In this document: positions 56,126 through 64,000 of the stretch, in pieces
Numbering within the stretch: position 1 is the first letter of the stretch
Layout: the number at the start of each line of letters is the position of its first letter
NCBI GenBank assembly: GCA_947504195.1
Contig: CANNGN010000010.1
Coordinates: 62,001-126,000 of the forward strand
Direction of reading: 5' to 3'
Length of the DNA: 64,000 nucleotides
Origin: an uncultured Vibrio sp.
GTDB taxonomy: Bacteria > Pseudomonadota > Gammaproteobacteria > Enterobacterales > Vibrionaceae
Notes under the pieces: generated by a model
What the model was told of the DNA's origin: nothing
Seen by the model: the letters and a program-made list of their open reading frames with translations, nothing else
Database searches by the model: none
Program-made: the position numbers and the translations under genes

Positions 56126-56661
56126 AGTTAGTTCACACCTATTTTTTTATTATTAATTCTAATGATTTCGCCAATCTGAATTTTAATTTTACTCATCAAG
56201 GAAGTATGCTACCGCCCTTAGGTTTTTTCAGCGCCCTACATGCTTGCTACCATCAACTATCTCTATCGTTAAACTTTTTTGTCTCAATCGACATAACAAA
56301 CTCAATTTCTATACTTAGTTATAGTTTATTTTTAAGAGAATGATCTGTTTTTTTTATGTTTTATAATCAAAAAACTCAACAACATCATTCGGAGAGATAG
56401 ATCACATAATAACAATATGATGACATAGAACTAACCATAGAAAAACAATTAGTGCGTTGAGTATCGGATCTTCTAATAATTGATACTGCCAATAATATCA
56501 ATACAAATAAAATGGATACTATTCAATCTAATGCATCAAAAATCAGATAACGACTAGCAACTTTACCGACTAAGATAAAGGTATCGTAATAAATGAATAC
56601 CGCCTGAATAATAACTACTCTTTATATCGGCTGATAATTCAATCTCTTTAGCTCAAAATAT
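56126..56661 (-). other. Leader region of block I
   Basis: This gap of more than 500 bases lies between the manB-like gene's terminator and wcaJ copy C. It holds an ops element (56204-56216) and a looser form of the upstream motif (56534-56561). The string CGATTGAGACAA, shared with the copy B leader, lies between them. No gene is supported. Confidence 0.65.
56204..56216 (-). promoter_or_regulatory. JUMPstart/ops element upstream of wcaJ copy C
   Basis: The minus strand reads AACCTAAGGGCGGTAGCATA, followed by CTTCC. GGCGGTAGCATAC differs from the ops core GGCGGTAGCGTG at two positions. The 5' half AACCTAAGGGCGGTAGC is the same as in the copy B leader. It should recruit RfaH to the block I transcript. 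Confidence 0.85.
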
Positions 56662-56689
56662 AAAAGGCAATCAAACTTGATTGCCTTTT
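56662..56689. terminator. Bidirectional terminator after phosphomannomutase gene
   Basis: A perfect palindrome AAAAGGCAATCAA / TTGATTGCCTTTT with a 2-base centre ends the manB-like gene on the minus strand. It works in either direction by sequence. Confidence 0.88.
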
Positions 56690-56719
56690 ATATAATAGAA
56701 ATTGTCAAACCATCGGTAT

Positions 56720-58126
56720 TTATTGCTCTAAAGCACCCAGTACCTGCTTAACCAATTTTGTTGCCTTTTCCGCACTTTCAGCTTCAATATAGCAGCGCAG
56801 TTCTGGCGCATTACCTGAAGGGCGTAAATGAACAATACTGTCATCATCAAGAGTCAAACGTAGTCCATCAGTTTGATCTTGTTGAATGACGTTAGATTCG
56901 GTTATTCCAACATTCGCTAAGAAGCTCTCTGGGGCTGCAATGGCTTGTTCAATAATATTAAGACTCTTCTCTCGAGCAAAGTTTTGCAAACGGTCACTGG
57001 CGGTAAACCTAGCCGGTAACTCATTACATAAAGCTGAAATAGGTTTACTTTTTGCGGCTGCAAGAACAGCAATAACCGGTAGAACGGCGTCTCGAGTCAA
57101 TAGTGCCGTCAATTCGCCACCATTAACTTGAATATCACTCCCTAATAAAAAGCCGCCATTGGCTTCAAAACCAGCGACAGCCGGGTAATTTTTGTCCATT
57201 GGTTCCAATGCTTCAATAACATAAGGAGAACCAATTTTAGTGAGAACGACTTCTTGAAAGGCACCGCATTTAGCAACCGCTGTATTGCAACTCACTGGAA
57301 TCGCTAGAGCATCAATGTTCAGGGCTTTCGCTGCTAAAAGACAGAGAATGTCACCACGTAAATACGTACCCGTTTCATCACTTAATAGCGGACGGTCACC
57401 ATCGCCATCAGTCGAAAATACGGCATCGAGGTTGTGCTCTTTTTGCCAAGCTTGTGCCATCTCAATATCAGATTCGGCCACGGCTTCCGTATCAATCGGA
57501 ACAAATTGATCGCTTCGACCTAGTGACACAACTTCAGCACCTAAATCGGTGTAAAGTTTAGCGTAAAGATCTCTTCCTGCGCTTGAGTGCTCATAAATAC
57601 CTATACGCTTTCCTTGTAAAAGATCATTTGGAAATAAACGAGTATAGCGATCAATGTATGTAGTTGCTGCACGAGGCAATGCTGTTGGTAATGCGATTAA
57701 CTCAAGCTCTGGCACTTCAATGTTAGCATTAAGGATCAACTGTTCATCTGTTTTGCTAATTTCGCCATCGGCTCGGTAGAATTTAAGCCCATTTCGGTCA
57801 AAAGGAATATGGCTCCCTGTTACCATAATGGCAGGAATACCATCTGCAATAGACGTAACTGCCAGCGCAGGGGTTGGAATCACTCCATAGTAATCAACTT
57901 CAGCACCATAATATTTGGCGGCTGTAATGCATGCCTGAGCAATATCAGGGCTACTTGGTCGATTATCAATTGCAATTGCTATTTTCTTGACTTCACCTTG
58001 GCTTTGCATAAACGACAACGCAAATGCAATACAAGCTTGTGGAGTGAAATCGGTCACTAAGCCACGTGCGCCTGACGTTCCAAACGCAATACCACTTTGG
58101 GCAATAACCTGAGCTGCTGTACTCAT
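56720..58126 (-). CDS. manB: Phosphomannomutase/phosphoglucomutase family protein
   Basis: This 468-residue alpha-D-phosphohexomutase probably converts mannose-6-phosphate to mannose-1-phosphate for GDP-mannose synthesis with ManC. The four-domain pattern is clear: FGTSGARGLV near 16-25, the phosphoserine loop VTGSHIPFDRNGLKFY near 99-114, the metal site STDGDGDRPLLS near 238-249, the sugar-binding FEANGG near 320, and the phosphate-binding RPSGNAPELR near 436-445. The sugar loop FEANGG differs from the GEMSGH of classic PMM/PGM, so glucose or another hexose may also be used. It is bounded by terminator and gap, so it is its own unit at the locus edge. Confidence 0.85.
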   Translation of the reverse strand: MSTAAQVIAQSGIAFGTSGARGLVTDFTPQACIAFALSFMQSQGEVKKIAIAIDNRPSSPDIAQACITAAKYYGAEVDYYGVIPTPALAVTSIADGIPAIMVTGSHIPFDRNGLKFYRADGEISKTDEQLILNANIEVPELELIALPTALPRAATTYIDRYTRLFPNDLLQGKRIGIYEHSSAGRDLYAKLYTDLGAEVVSLGRSDQFVPIDTEAVAESDIEMAQAWQKEHNLDAVFSTDGDGDRPLLSDETGTYLRGDILCLLAAKALNIDALAIPVSCNTAVAKCGAFQEVVLTKIGSPYVIEALEPMDKNYPAVAGFEANGGFLLGSDIQVNGGELTALLTRDAVLPVIAVLAAAKSKPISALCNELPARFTASDRLQNFAREKSLNIIEQAIAAPESFLANVGITESNVIQQDQTDGLRLTLDDDSIVHLRPSGNAPELRCYIEAESAEKATKLVKQVLGALEQ

Positions 58127-58366
58127 TTTTTATATCCATAGTTACCGCAAAATACCGTTAATACTTACGCCATAGCCAAAGATCGCTGCCTTATGAAGCT
58201 ATGATTTAAATAAACGTTTTGCTAAAGGTTAATTGTAATTTTTTTTAATTCGTTGCATTGTAAGTGAGCTTTATTTACAGCTTAGACGATATGCAATGTT
58301 ATCGATAAAATTTCAGTTATTTCTCACAGTTTAGTTTAATTCTGACAAATCGGCTTCGTTTCGAAA

Positions 58367-59797
58367 TTAGCCTTTTCCGCCACGAATTGCATCAATAATA
58401 CTGCTGGTCGAACATCCATCTTCAAAATTCAACACTTTCACTTGTCCACCCGCTTCGATCACTTCTTCACCACCAGCAATCTCTTCCGGTTTATAATCGC
58501 CTCCTTTAACAAGAAGGTCTGGCAAAATATGAGCTATCAAACGCTGCGGCGTTTCTTCATTAAATGGTACAACCCAATCAACGGCGCCCAATCCCGCTAA
58601 CACAGCCATACGACGATCCGTTGGATTAACTGGGCGACCAGGGCCTTTTAAAATCTTAACCGATTCATCACTATTCACCGCTACGATAAGGCGATCGCCA
58701 AGTTGTGCCGCATGATTTAAATAGGAGACGTGACCGGCATGAAGAATGTCAAAACAACCATTGGTCATCACGACTCTTTCTCCGCGAGCTTGGGCTTTTC
58801 TTACTGCTTTGGTTAGTTGATCTTCACCAACCACACCAAAATCGGTATCTTGGCTACCGTGAACGGCTTCAGCCAACTCAATCGTTGAAATGGTTGCGGT
58901 ACCGACTTTACCTACGACCACGCCAGCTGCTGCGTTTGCTAACGCACACGCTTCATCAAGTTCTTTGCCCGCAGATACAGAAGCTGCAAGTACAGAAATC
59001 ACGGTATCACCCGCCCCTGTTACGTCGTACACTTCTTTCGCTAATGTCGGTAGATGGAACGGCTTCTTACCTTTGCGTAGCAATGTCATACCATGTTCAC
59101 TGCGTGTGACTAACAAAGCTTCAAAATCGTATTTGTCTATCAGCTCAAGTCCCTTTTCTACCAACATATCGTCATCTTTTATCTTACCGACCACGGCTTC
59201 AAACTCAGATAGATTAGGGGTTAGTAGTGTCGCACCACGGTAACGTTCAAATTCTGCACCTTTTGGATCGATAAACACAGGAACTCCATGTTGCTTCGCC
59301 AATTGAATGTAGTTTTGAACATGTTCAAGTGTCCCTTTGGCATAATCAGAAAGGATCACCGCTTTTACTTTAGACAAAGATTGACGCATCTGATTTTCAA
59401 TTAAAGCGGGTTCAAGATCTTCCACTTTATCTTCAAAATCGAGCCGGATGAGCTGCTGCCCTCGGCTTAGTACTCTCAGTTTAGTAATAGTAGGAAAGTC
59501 GTCGAGTTCGACGAAATTGCAGTTTACTTTGAGTGACGTTAGTTTTTGATTTAATACTTGAGCAGGTTCATCATTACCAACAAACCCTACTAGATAGGAA
59601 GAACCACCGAGTGACGAAATATTCATTGCAACGTTGGCAGCTCCGCCTGGACGTTCTTCATTTTTCTCAACTTTAACCACAGGAACCGGCGCTTCTGGAG
59701 AAATTCGTCCTGTTGGTCCATACCAATAGCGATCTAACATAACGTCGCCAACAATTAACACACCAGCTTGCTGATAATCAGGCAAAATGGGCTTCAT
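58367..59797 (-). CDS. hldE: Bifunctional heptose-7-phosphate kinase / heptose-1-phosphate adenylyltransferase
   Basis: HldE makes ADP-heptose for the LPS inner core. The 476 residues are standard. The N-terminal ribokinase-like domain (about 1-320) has [11 protein letters not shown] near 50-60 and the catalytic [10 protein letters not shown] near 260-269. The C-terminal cytidylyltransferase-like domain has [16 protein letters not shown] near 344-359 and [13 protein letters not shown] near 381-393. It follows glnE by 63 bases, an arrangement common in gammaproteobacteria including Vibrio. This is a core gene and marks the right edge of the polysaccharide locus. Confidence 0.97.
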   Translation of the reverse strand: MKPILPDYQQAGVLIVGDVMLDRYWYGPTGRISPEAPVPVVKVEKNEERPGGAANVAMNISSLGGSSYLVGFVGNDEPAQVLNQKLTSLKVNCNFVELDDFPTITKLRVLSRGQQLIRLDFEDKVEDLEPALIENQMRQSLSKVKAVILSDYAKGTLEHVQNYIQLAKQHGVPVFIDPKGAEFERYRGATLLTPNLSEFEAVVGKIKDDDMLVEKGLELIDKYDFEALLVTRSEHGMTLLRKGKKPFHLPTLAKEVYDVTGAGDTVISVLAASVSAGKELDEACALANAAAGVVVGKVGTATISTIELAEAVHGSQDTDFGVVGEDQLTKAVRKAQARGERVVMTNGCFDILHAGHVSYLNHAAQLGDRLIVAVNSDESVKILKGPGRPVNPTDRRMAVLAGLGAVDWVVPFNEETPQRLIAHILPDLLVKGGDYKPEEIAGGEEVIEAGGQVKVLNFEDGCSTSSIIDAIRGGKG

Positions 59798-59860
59798 TTT
59801 TTATTCTCCAATTTATATTTTACGGCAGAGTTTATCACAGTGACAAATAAGCAAAAGGCA

Positions 59861-62725
59861 TTAACCAAGCCAAGATTGCCAAATATCCATAACATGTTGA
59901 CGCTCATTAACGAACTTAGTTTCATCAACGTCTCCATCAAGATTTAATAAATTACGGCGATGGAATTGATTGCGCATCGATGTATAAGCAGTAATTAACT
60001 GCTGAGCTTCGCATTCAGTAATAACTTGTTCTTGCACCAAGGATTCAAAGATACGGATATTATCAGACCAATGTGTCAAATTCGGATAAGTTTGACTAAA
60101 GCGTAGCACCAAATACTGAGCTATAAACTCGATATCTGTAATGCCGCCTCTGTCCTGCTTTAGCATAAAGCGTCCCGGTTTTTTGTTCCCGAGGTGGCCA
60201 AGCATCTTTTGCCTCATATCTCTCACTTGTTGCGTTAGCGTTCGGCTTTCACGCTGAGTGGTTAGAATCTGATGACGCATATTCGAATATGCTTGCTGTA
60301 GTGGTTCATCACCAAACACCATACGCGTTCTGACCAATGCTTGATGTTCCCACGTCCACGCTTCATTACGTTGATAATCGGTAAATGCTTCAACTGATGA
60401 GACCAATAATCCCGACGAGCCTGATGGACGAAGCCGAGTATCAATTTCGTATAAAATTCCTGATGGGGTTCGTGTTGAGAAAAGATGAACAACTCGTTGG
60501 GCCAAACGTAAATAAAACTGACGCCCATCTATCTCTTTTTTACCGTCGGTGTACACATCACTAGGGCAATCATGAATAAACACAATATCAAGATCTGAGT
60601 TATACCCCAACTCCCAACCACCAAGCTTCCCATAACCAACAACAGCAAACCCTAAGCCATCACGTTGATGAATATGGGTCGGCTCGCCATGTTTTTCGCT
60701 TAATTGAATCCATGCCTGTTTCACCACAACTTCGATGATGGCTTCCGCAAGATAGGTAAGGTGATCGCTTACCCGTCTAACAGGCAAAACATCCGTCACA
60801 TCGGCTGCGGCAATTTTTAAAATACAAATTTGCTTAAACTGACGTAACCCCTCCATCTGTTGTTCCATATCATCTTCTGGAATTCGGGCAAGGTAATCTC
60901 GTAATTCATTACGATATGAATCTAGTTCTATCGGGTTATACAGATGCTTAATATCGATAAGCTCATCAAGCAAAATAGGATAACGAGCAAGCTGCTCAGA
61001 TATCATTGGACTTGCCGTACACAATCTAACTAATTGCGTCAGCGCAGCCGGGTGCTCATCGAGTAACTCTAGATACGTAGTCCGAGTCGCGATGTTCTGC
61101 AATAAGTGCAAAACTCGTGAGAATCCGAAACGCCCCTTAGGGTGAGAAAATACCGCTTGGAAAACTTTTGGCATCAAGCGGTTTAGTACTTCTCGACCAC
61201 GTGGACCGAGGGTTTTCTTTGCAAGCTCTTGTTTAAATTGAATCAGATCCTTTGCAATGCCCGACTCTTGGGTTAATCCAATATCTTGTTCAATTATTTG
61301 CTCAACGACATCGGCTTTGTTAGCAAAGTCCCATAGTTCGCTATAACAGCGTTCAATATCACTTTCGTCATTATGCTGGTCGTCCCCGATTAAAGCGTCA
61401 AATACAGTATGAACATCAGCCATGTGTTCTAACGTCTGCTTGAGCAAGGTTTCCCAATCTTCATATCCCATTGCACAAGCAAGTTTAATTTGATCATCCT
61501 CGTTATCGGGTAGAGTTTGGGTCTGTTTATCTTCCATTGCTTGCAAAAGGTTTTCTAAACGACGTAAGAATAGATAACTAGTACGTAGAATAGTGACTTC
61601 GCCTAATTTGAGAAGAGACAACTCCTCTATCGCATCAAGGGTGCCTATAAGCCCTCTTCGACGCAAACACGGTTCTCTTCCCCCACGAATTAACTGAAAC
61701 ACTTGAACAATAAATTCAATTTCTCGAATGCCACCAGCACCGAGTTTAATGTTGTTTTCTAAGCCTCTACGACGTACTTCAGTTTGTATCATTGACTTCA
61801 TTCGTCGCAGCGATTGAATCGCACTAAAGTCGATATAGCGACGAAAAACAAACGGACGCAAGGTTTGACGCAGTTCTTGATAATGAGAGTACATTTCACG
61901 TCCCATTACGCGAGCCTTAACCATCGCGTAGCGTTCCCAATCACGCCCTTGTTCTTGGTAATAATCTTCCATTGCTGTAAAGCTCATCACCAACGGTCCA
62001 CTTTCCCCGAAAGGTCGAAGACGCATATCAACTCGATAACAAAACCCGTCTACTGTCCATTTATCCAAACTTTTAATAATTCGTTGACCAAGGCGAGTGA
62101 AGAACTGCGGGTTTGAGATACTACGTCGGGCACCCTGAGTTTCTCCATTTTCGGGATACGCAAAAATTAAATCGATATCAGAAGAGAAGTTCAGCTCCCC
62201 ACCACCCAGCTTGCCCATTCCAATAATCAGCATGGGTTGCGCCTCACCTTGTTGGTTACAAGGAGTCCCGTATTCATTACAACATAAGCGATATTGCCAT
62301 TGGTAAGTTTCGAAAATCATCGCCTCTGCCAATTCGCTAATATGATTCAAACTGATTTCTAATGACCAATGTTCTAATTCATTGGCTGATGAAACAAAGT
62401 CATTCCAAGCGATATACAACATTTCTCGATTTCGGTATCGGCGCAGAAATGCCATCCCACTATCTTCGTTATCCTGTTGACTGAGTTGCACTTGTAACTC
62501 TTCTCGATAACAACAACTGCGATCCTGACTCGCCATCAAAGTCGGTAGGTTTTTACACAACTCCTCATCCCGCATTAAGGTATCGTGGCAAAACTTACTT
62601 AATCCAATAACGTAATAGAGCTGTTGAGTTAATTCCTCATCCCAACTCAAGATAAATGGATAACGCTCAACCAATAATTGGTACTGGTTTTGAGTATGGG
62701 GTTTAAGTTCTAGCGGAAGTTGCAT
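59861..62725 (-). CDS. glnE: Glutamine synthetase adenylyltransferase/adenylyl-removing enzyme
   Basis: GlnE adenylylates and deadenylylates glutamine synthetase in response to PII and glutamine. The 954-residue length matches the family. It has two nucleotidyltransferase domains: the N-terminal one with GKLGGGELNFSSDIDLIFAY at 171-190, and the C-terminal one with GKLGGWELGYNSDLDIVF near 693-710, each followed by a helical GlnD_UR-type region. It is a core gene upstream of hldE. Confidence 0.97.
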   Translation of the reverse strand: MQLPLELKPHTQNQYQLLVERYPFILSWDEELTQQLYYVIGLSKFCHDTLMRDEELCKNLPTLMASQDRSCCYREELQVQLSQQDNEDSGMAFLRRYRNREMLYIAWNDFVSSANELEHWSLEISLNHISELAEAMIFETYQWQYRLCCNEYGTPCNQQGEAQPMLIIGMGKLGGGELNFSSDIDLIFAYPENGETQGARRSISNPQFFTRLGQRIIKSLDKWTVDGFCYRVDMRLRPFGESGPLVMSFTAMEDYYQEQGRDWERYAMVKARVMGREMYSHYQELRQTLRPFVFRRYIDFSAIQSLRRMKSMIQTEVRRRGLENNIKLGAGGIREIEFIVQVFQLIRGGREPCLRRRGLIGTLDAIEELSLLKLGEVTILRTSYLFLRRLENLLQAMEDKQTQTLPDNEDDQIKLACAMGYEDWETLLKQTLEHMADVHTVFDALIGDDQHNDESDIERCYSELWDFANKADVVEQIIEQDIGLTQESGIAKDLIQFKQELAKKTLGPRGREVLNRLMPKVFQAVFSHPKGRFGFSRVLHLLQNIATRTTYLELLDEHPAALTQLVRLCTASPMISEQLARYPILLDELIDIKHLYNPIELDSYRNELRDYLARIPEDDMEQQMEGLRQFKQICILKIAAADVTDVLPVRRVSDHLTYLAEAIIEVVVKQAWIQLSEKHGEPTHIHQRDGLGFAVVGYGKLGGWELGYNSDLDIVFIHDCPSDVYTDGKKEIDGRQFYLRLAQRVVHLFSTRTPSGILYEIDTRLRPSGSSGLLVSSVEAFTDYQRNEAWTWEHQALVRTRMVFGDEPLQQAYSNMRHQILTTQRESRTLTQQVRDMRQKMLGHLGNKKPGRFMLKQDRGGITDIEFIAQYLVLRFSQTYPNLTHWSDNIRIFESLVQEQVITECEAQQLITAYTSMRNQFHRRNLLNLDGDVDETKFVNERQHVMDIWQSWLG

Positions 62726-62779
62726 GTAAGCTCCTTACAAACCAAGGATGTCGCTTAGTTATAACAAATTTTCATCAAT

Positions 62780-62810
62780 AAAAAACGCCCCCCCTAAAAG
62801 AGTGGACGTT
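62780..62810 (-). terminator. Terminator after chemotaxis receptor gene
   Basis: On the minus strand AACGTCC pairs with GGGCGTT (one T-G pair) and TTTTTTATTG follows. It lies about 20 bases past the receptor stop codon. Confidence 0.7.
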
Positions 62811-62830
62811 ATATCTAATCCTTAATCAGA

Positions 62831-64000
62831 TTACACTTGAAACGAACTAATTTTCTGATCTAATTCAGTAACATTGCTTTCCATCATCTCTGCTGTTTCA
62901 AGTAGCTCTGTCACGACCTCGACCGATGCTTCTACCAACTCTTTTACCGTGCTCAGATTAGTATTCATATCTTGTGCAACGGTGGTTTGCTCTCCAGCAG
63001 CATCTGCAATTTCGTAATTCATTTCATTGATTTGTTTAACCTGCCCAACAATACCGCTCAGTTCATCACCGGCGCTACTCACCAAACTCACACCTTCAGC
63101 GGCTTCCACCACACTTTTTTCCATCAAGTCTACGGCTGAATTAGCGCTAGCTTGTAAATGGCCAATCATATCTTGAATTTCAACCGTCGCTTTCTGCGTG
63201 CTTTGAGCTAAGTTTCTCACTTCATCGGCAACCACTGCAAAACCACGTCCAGCTTCACCTGCTCGGGCCGCTTCAATAGCAGCGTTTAATGCAAGCAAGT
63301 TGGTCTGTTCCGAAATACCTTGAATGGTGCCAACCATGCTACTAATGGCCGCAACACGATCTTCGACTTCAGTTATCGCTTCAGCGGATTTTGAAATATC
63401 ATCCGACAAGTCACTCATTTTCAATACAGTACCATTGACGAAGTCTTGTCCCGTTTGTGCTTTTTCAGACGCTGCCTCTGTAAGTGTCGAAGCGGCTTGT
63501 GCATTCTCTGCCACAGTAGAAACCGCCGAGCTCATTTCACTCATTGCCGTCGAAAGCTGGTCAATTTCAATAAATTCTTCCTTAGCGGAATCCCGTGTCT
63601 CAGACATCGCTATGGTCATCACTTCACTCAATGTTGCAAGCTCTTGTGAACTTCCGACTTGGAGCTTGATCACATCTTGCAATTGGCTGCGCGTTTTCTC
63701 GAGCTCTCGAGCTAAGTCACCATATTCGTCTTTGCACTCAAGCTCAATTGGCGCACTTAAATCACGGTTCGCTAATGATTGAATCGCTTCACTAATGTAG
63801 TTAGTTTGACGCAACATAATTCGAGCAGTGAAAAGCAGCAAGCCAATAAATATCGCAATCATTGCGATCGTTTGCCACACCATTGTCATTATATATTCGT
63901 CGTAGTGGGCTTGTGCTATCTCAGCGTGTTGTGTGGCATCCAGTAACGCTTGATAAAACGTACTGGCGTCGCCTAACTGCTTAACGACGATAAGAACAGT
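62831..64000 (-). CDS. Methyl-accepting chemotaxis protein, partial
   Basis: The C-terminal part of a chemotaxis or MCP-type signalling receptor. The frame stays open past the ATG at 63889 to the right edge of the window, so the true start lies outside. Visible are the end of a periplasmic helical region, one membrane segment ([20 protein letters not shown]), a HAMP-like stretch, long heptad-repeat coiled coils, and the signalling tip [20 protein letters not shown] followed by [15 protein letters not shown]. Sensed ligand is unknown. It ends in its own terminator and is unrelated to the polysaccharide genes. Confidence 0.93.
   Translation of the reverse strand, partial: TVLIVVKQLGDASTFYQALLDATQHAEIAQAHYDEYIMTMVWQTIAMIAIFIGLLLFTARIMLRQTNYISEAIQSLANRDLSAPIELECKDEYGDLARELEKTRSQLQDVIKLQVGSSQELATLSEVMTIAMSETRDSAKEEFIEIDQLSTAMSEMSSAVSTVAENAQAASTLTEAASEKAQTGQDFVNGTVLKMSDLSDDISKSAEAITEVEDRVAAISSMVGTIQGISEQTNLLALNAAIEAARAGEAGRGFAVVADEVRNLAQSTQKATVEIQDMIGHLQASANSAVDLMEKSVVEAAEGVSLVSSAGDELSGIVGQVKQINEMNYEIADAAGEQTTVAQDMNTNLSTVKELVEASVEVVTELLETAEMMESNVTELDQKISSFQV

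Noticed and set aside
1..64000. Insertion sequences, CRISPR arrays, tRNA or rRNA genes, phage attachment sites
   Set aside because: None was seen on either strand; the repeats present are gene paralogues, short hairpins and one heptamer array.

Overview
The window is a roughly 56 kb surface-polysaccharide super-locus, almost entirely on the minus strand, from a moderately AT-rich gammaproteobacterium. A Vibrionaceae member is most likely, because hldE and glnE are adjacent, the gene set is vps/wcaJ-like, one end gene looks VpsP-like, and RfaH-type ops leaders are present. No species can be named from the sequence alone. No rRNA, tRNA, CRISPR array, transposase or insertion sequence was seen.

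Minus-strand transcription runs from high to low coordinates. The right flank is housekeeping: a truncated chemotaxis receptor (62.8-64 kb), glnE, hldE and a phosphomannomutase-type gene (56.7-58.1 kb). Block I (56.2-48.0 kb) opens with an ops leader and holds wcaJ copy C, a short polysaccharide-export (OPX) gene, a Wzc-type tyrosine kinase, a Wzx flippase, a GT26 transferase and an NAD-binding/SAF-domain gene; it ends at a terminator. Block II (47.6-37.3 kb) has a second OPX/Wzc pair but no wcaJ, followed by a GT2, a Wzy-like polymerase, a GT4, an Alg14-Alg13-like fusion, a second Wzx and a secreted beta-helix protein. Block III (36.8-15.7 kb) starts with another ops leader and wcaJ copy B, then OPX, Wzc, Wzx, an acetyltransferase, a nitroreductase-like protein, Wzy, a pyruvyltransferase, several glycosyltransferases, GT26, gmd-fcl (GDP-L-fucose), a large secreted beta-helix protein, another glycosyltransferase and another GT26. 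Block IV (14.4-9.2 kb) has GDP-mannose hydrolase, wcaJ copy A behind a decayed ops, an acyltransferase and a GT2. One plus-strand gene (DUF5672-like) lies between blocks III and IV. The left end holds sstT, a GT4, the dTDP-rhamnose operon rfbBADC, manC and a partial VpsP-like gene.

Together the genes encode supply of GDP-mannose, GDP-L-fucose and dTDP-L-rhamnose, priming of undecaprenyl phosphate (WcaJ), assembly by many glycosyltransferases, decoration (acetyl, acyl and pyruvyl groups), flipping and polymerisation (Wzx/Wzy), and export under BY-kinase control (Wzc plus OPX). The main oddity is the repeated machinery: three WcaJ, three OPX, three Wzc, three Wzx and three GT26 proteins, but only two recognisable Wzy. 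wzc copies 2 and 3 form a direct repeat of about 2 kb at an exact 7,056-base offset. This points to tandem assembly of several Wzx/Wzy clusters by recombination, with phased ops leaders suggesting shared RfaH control.
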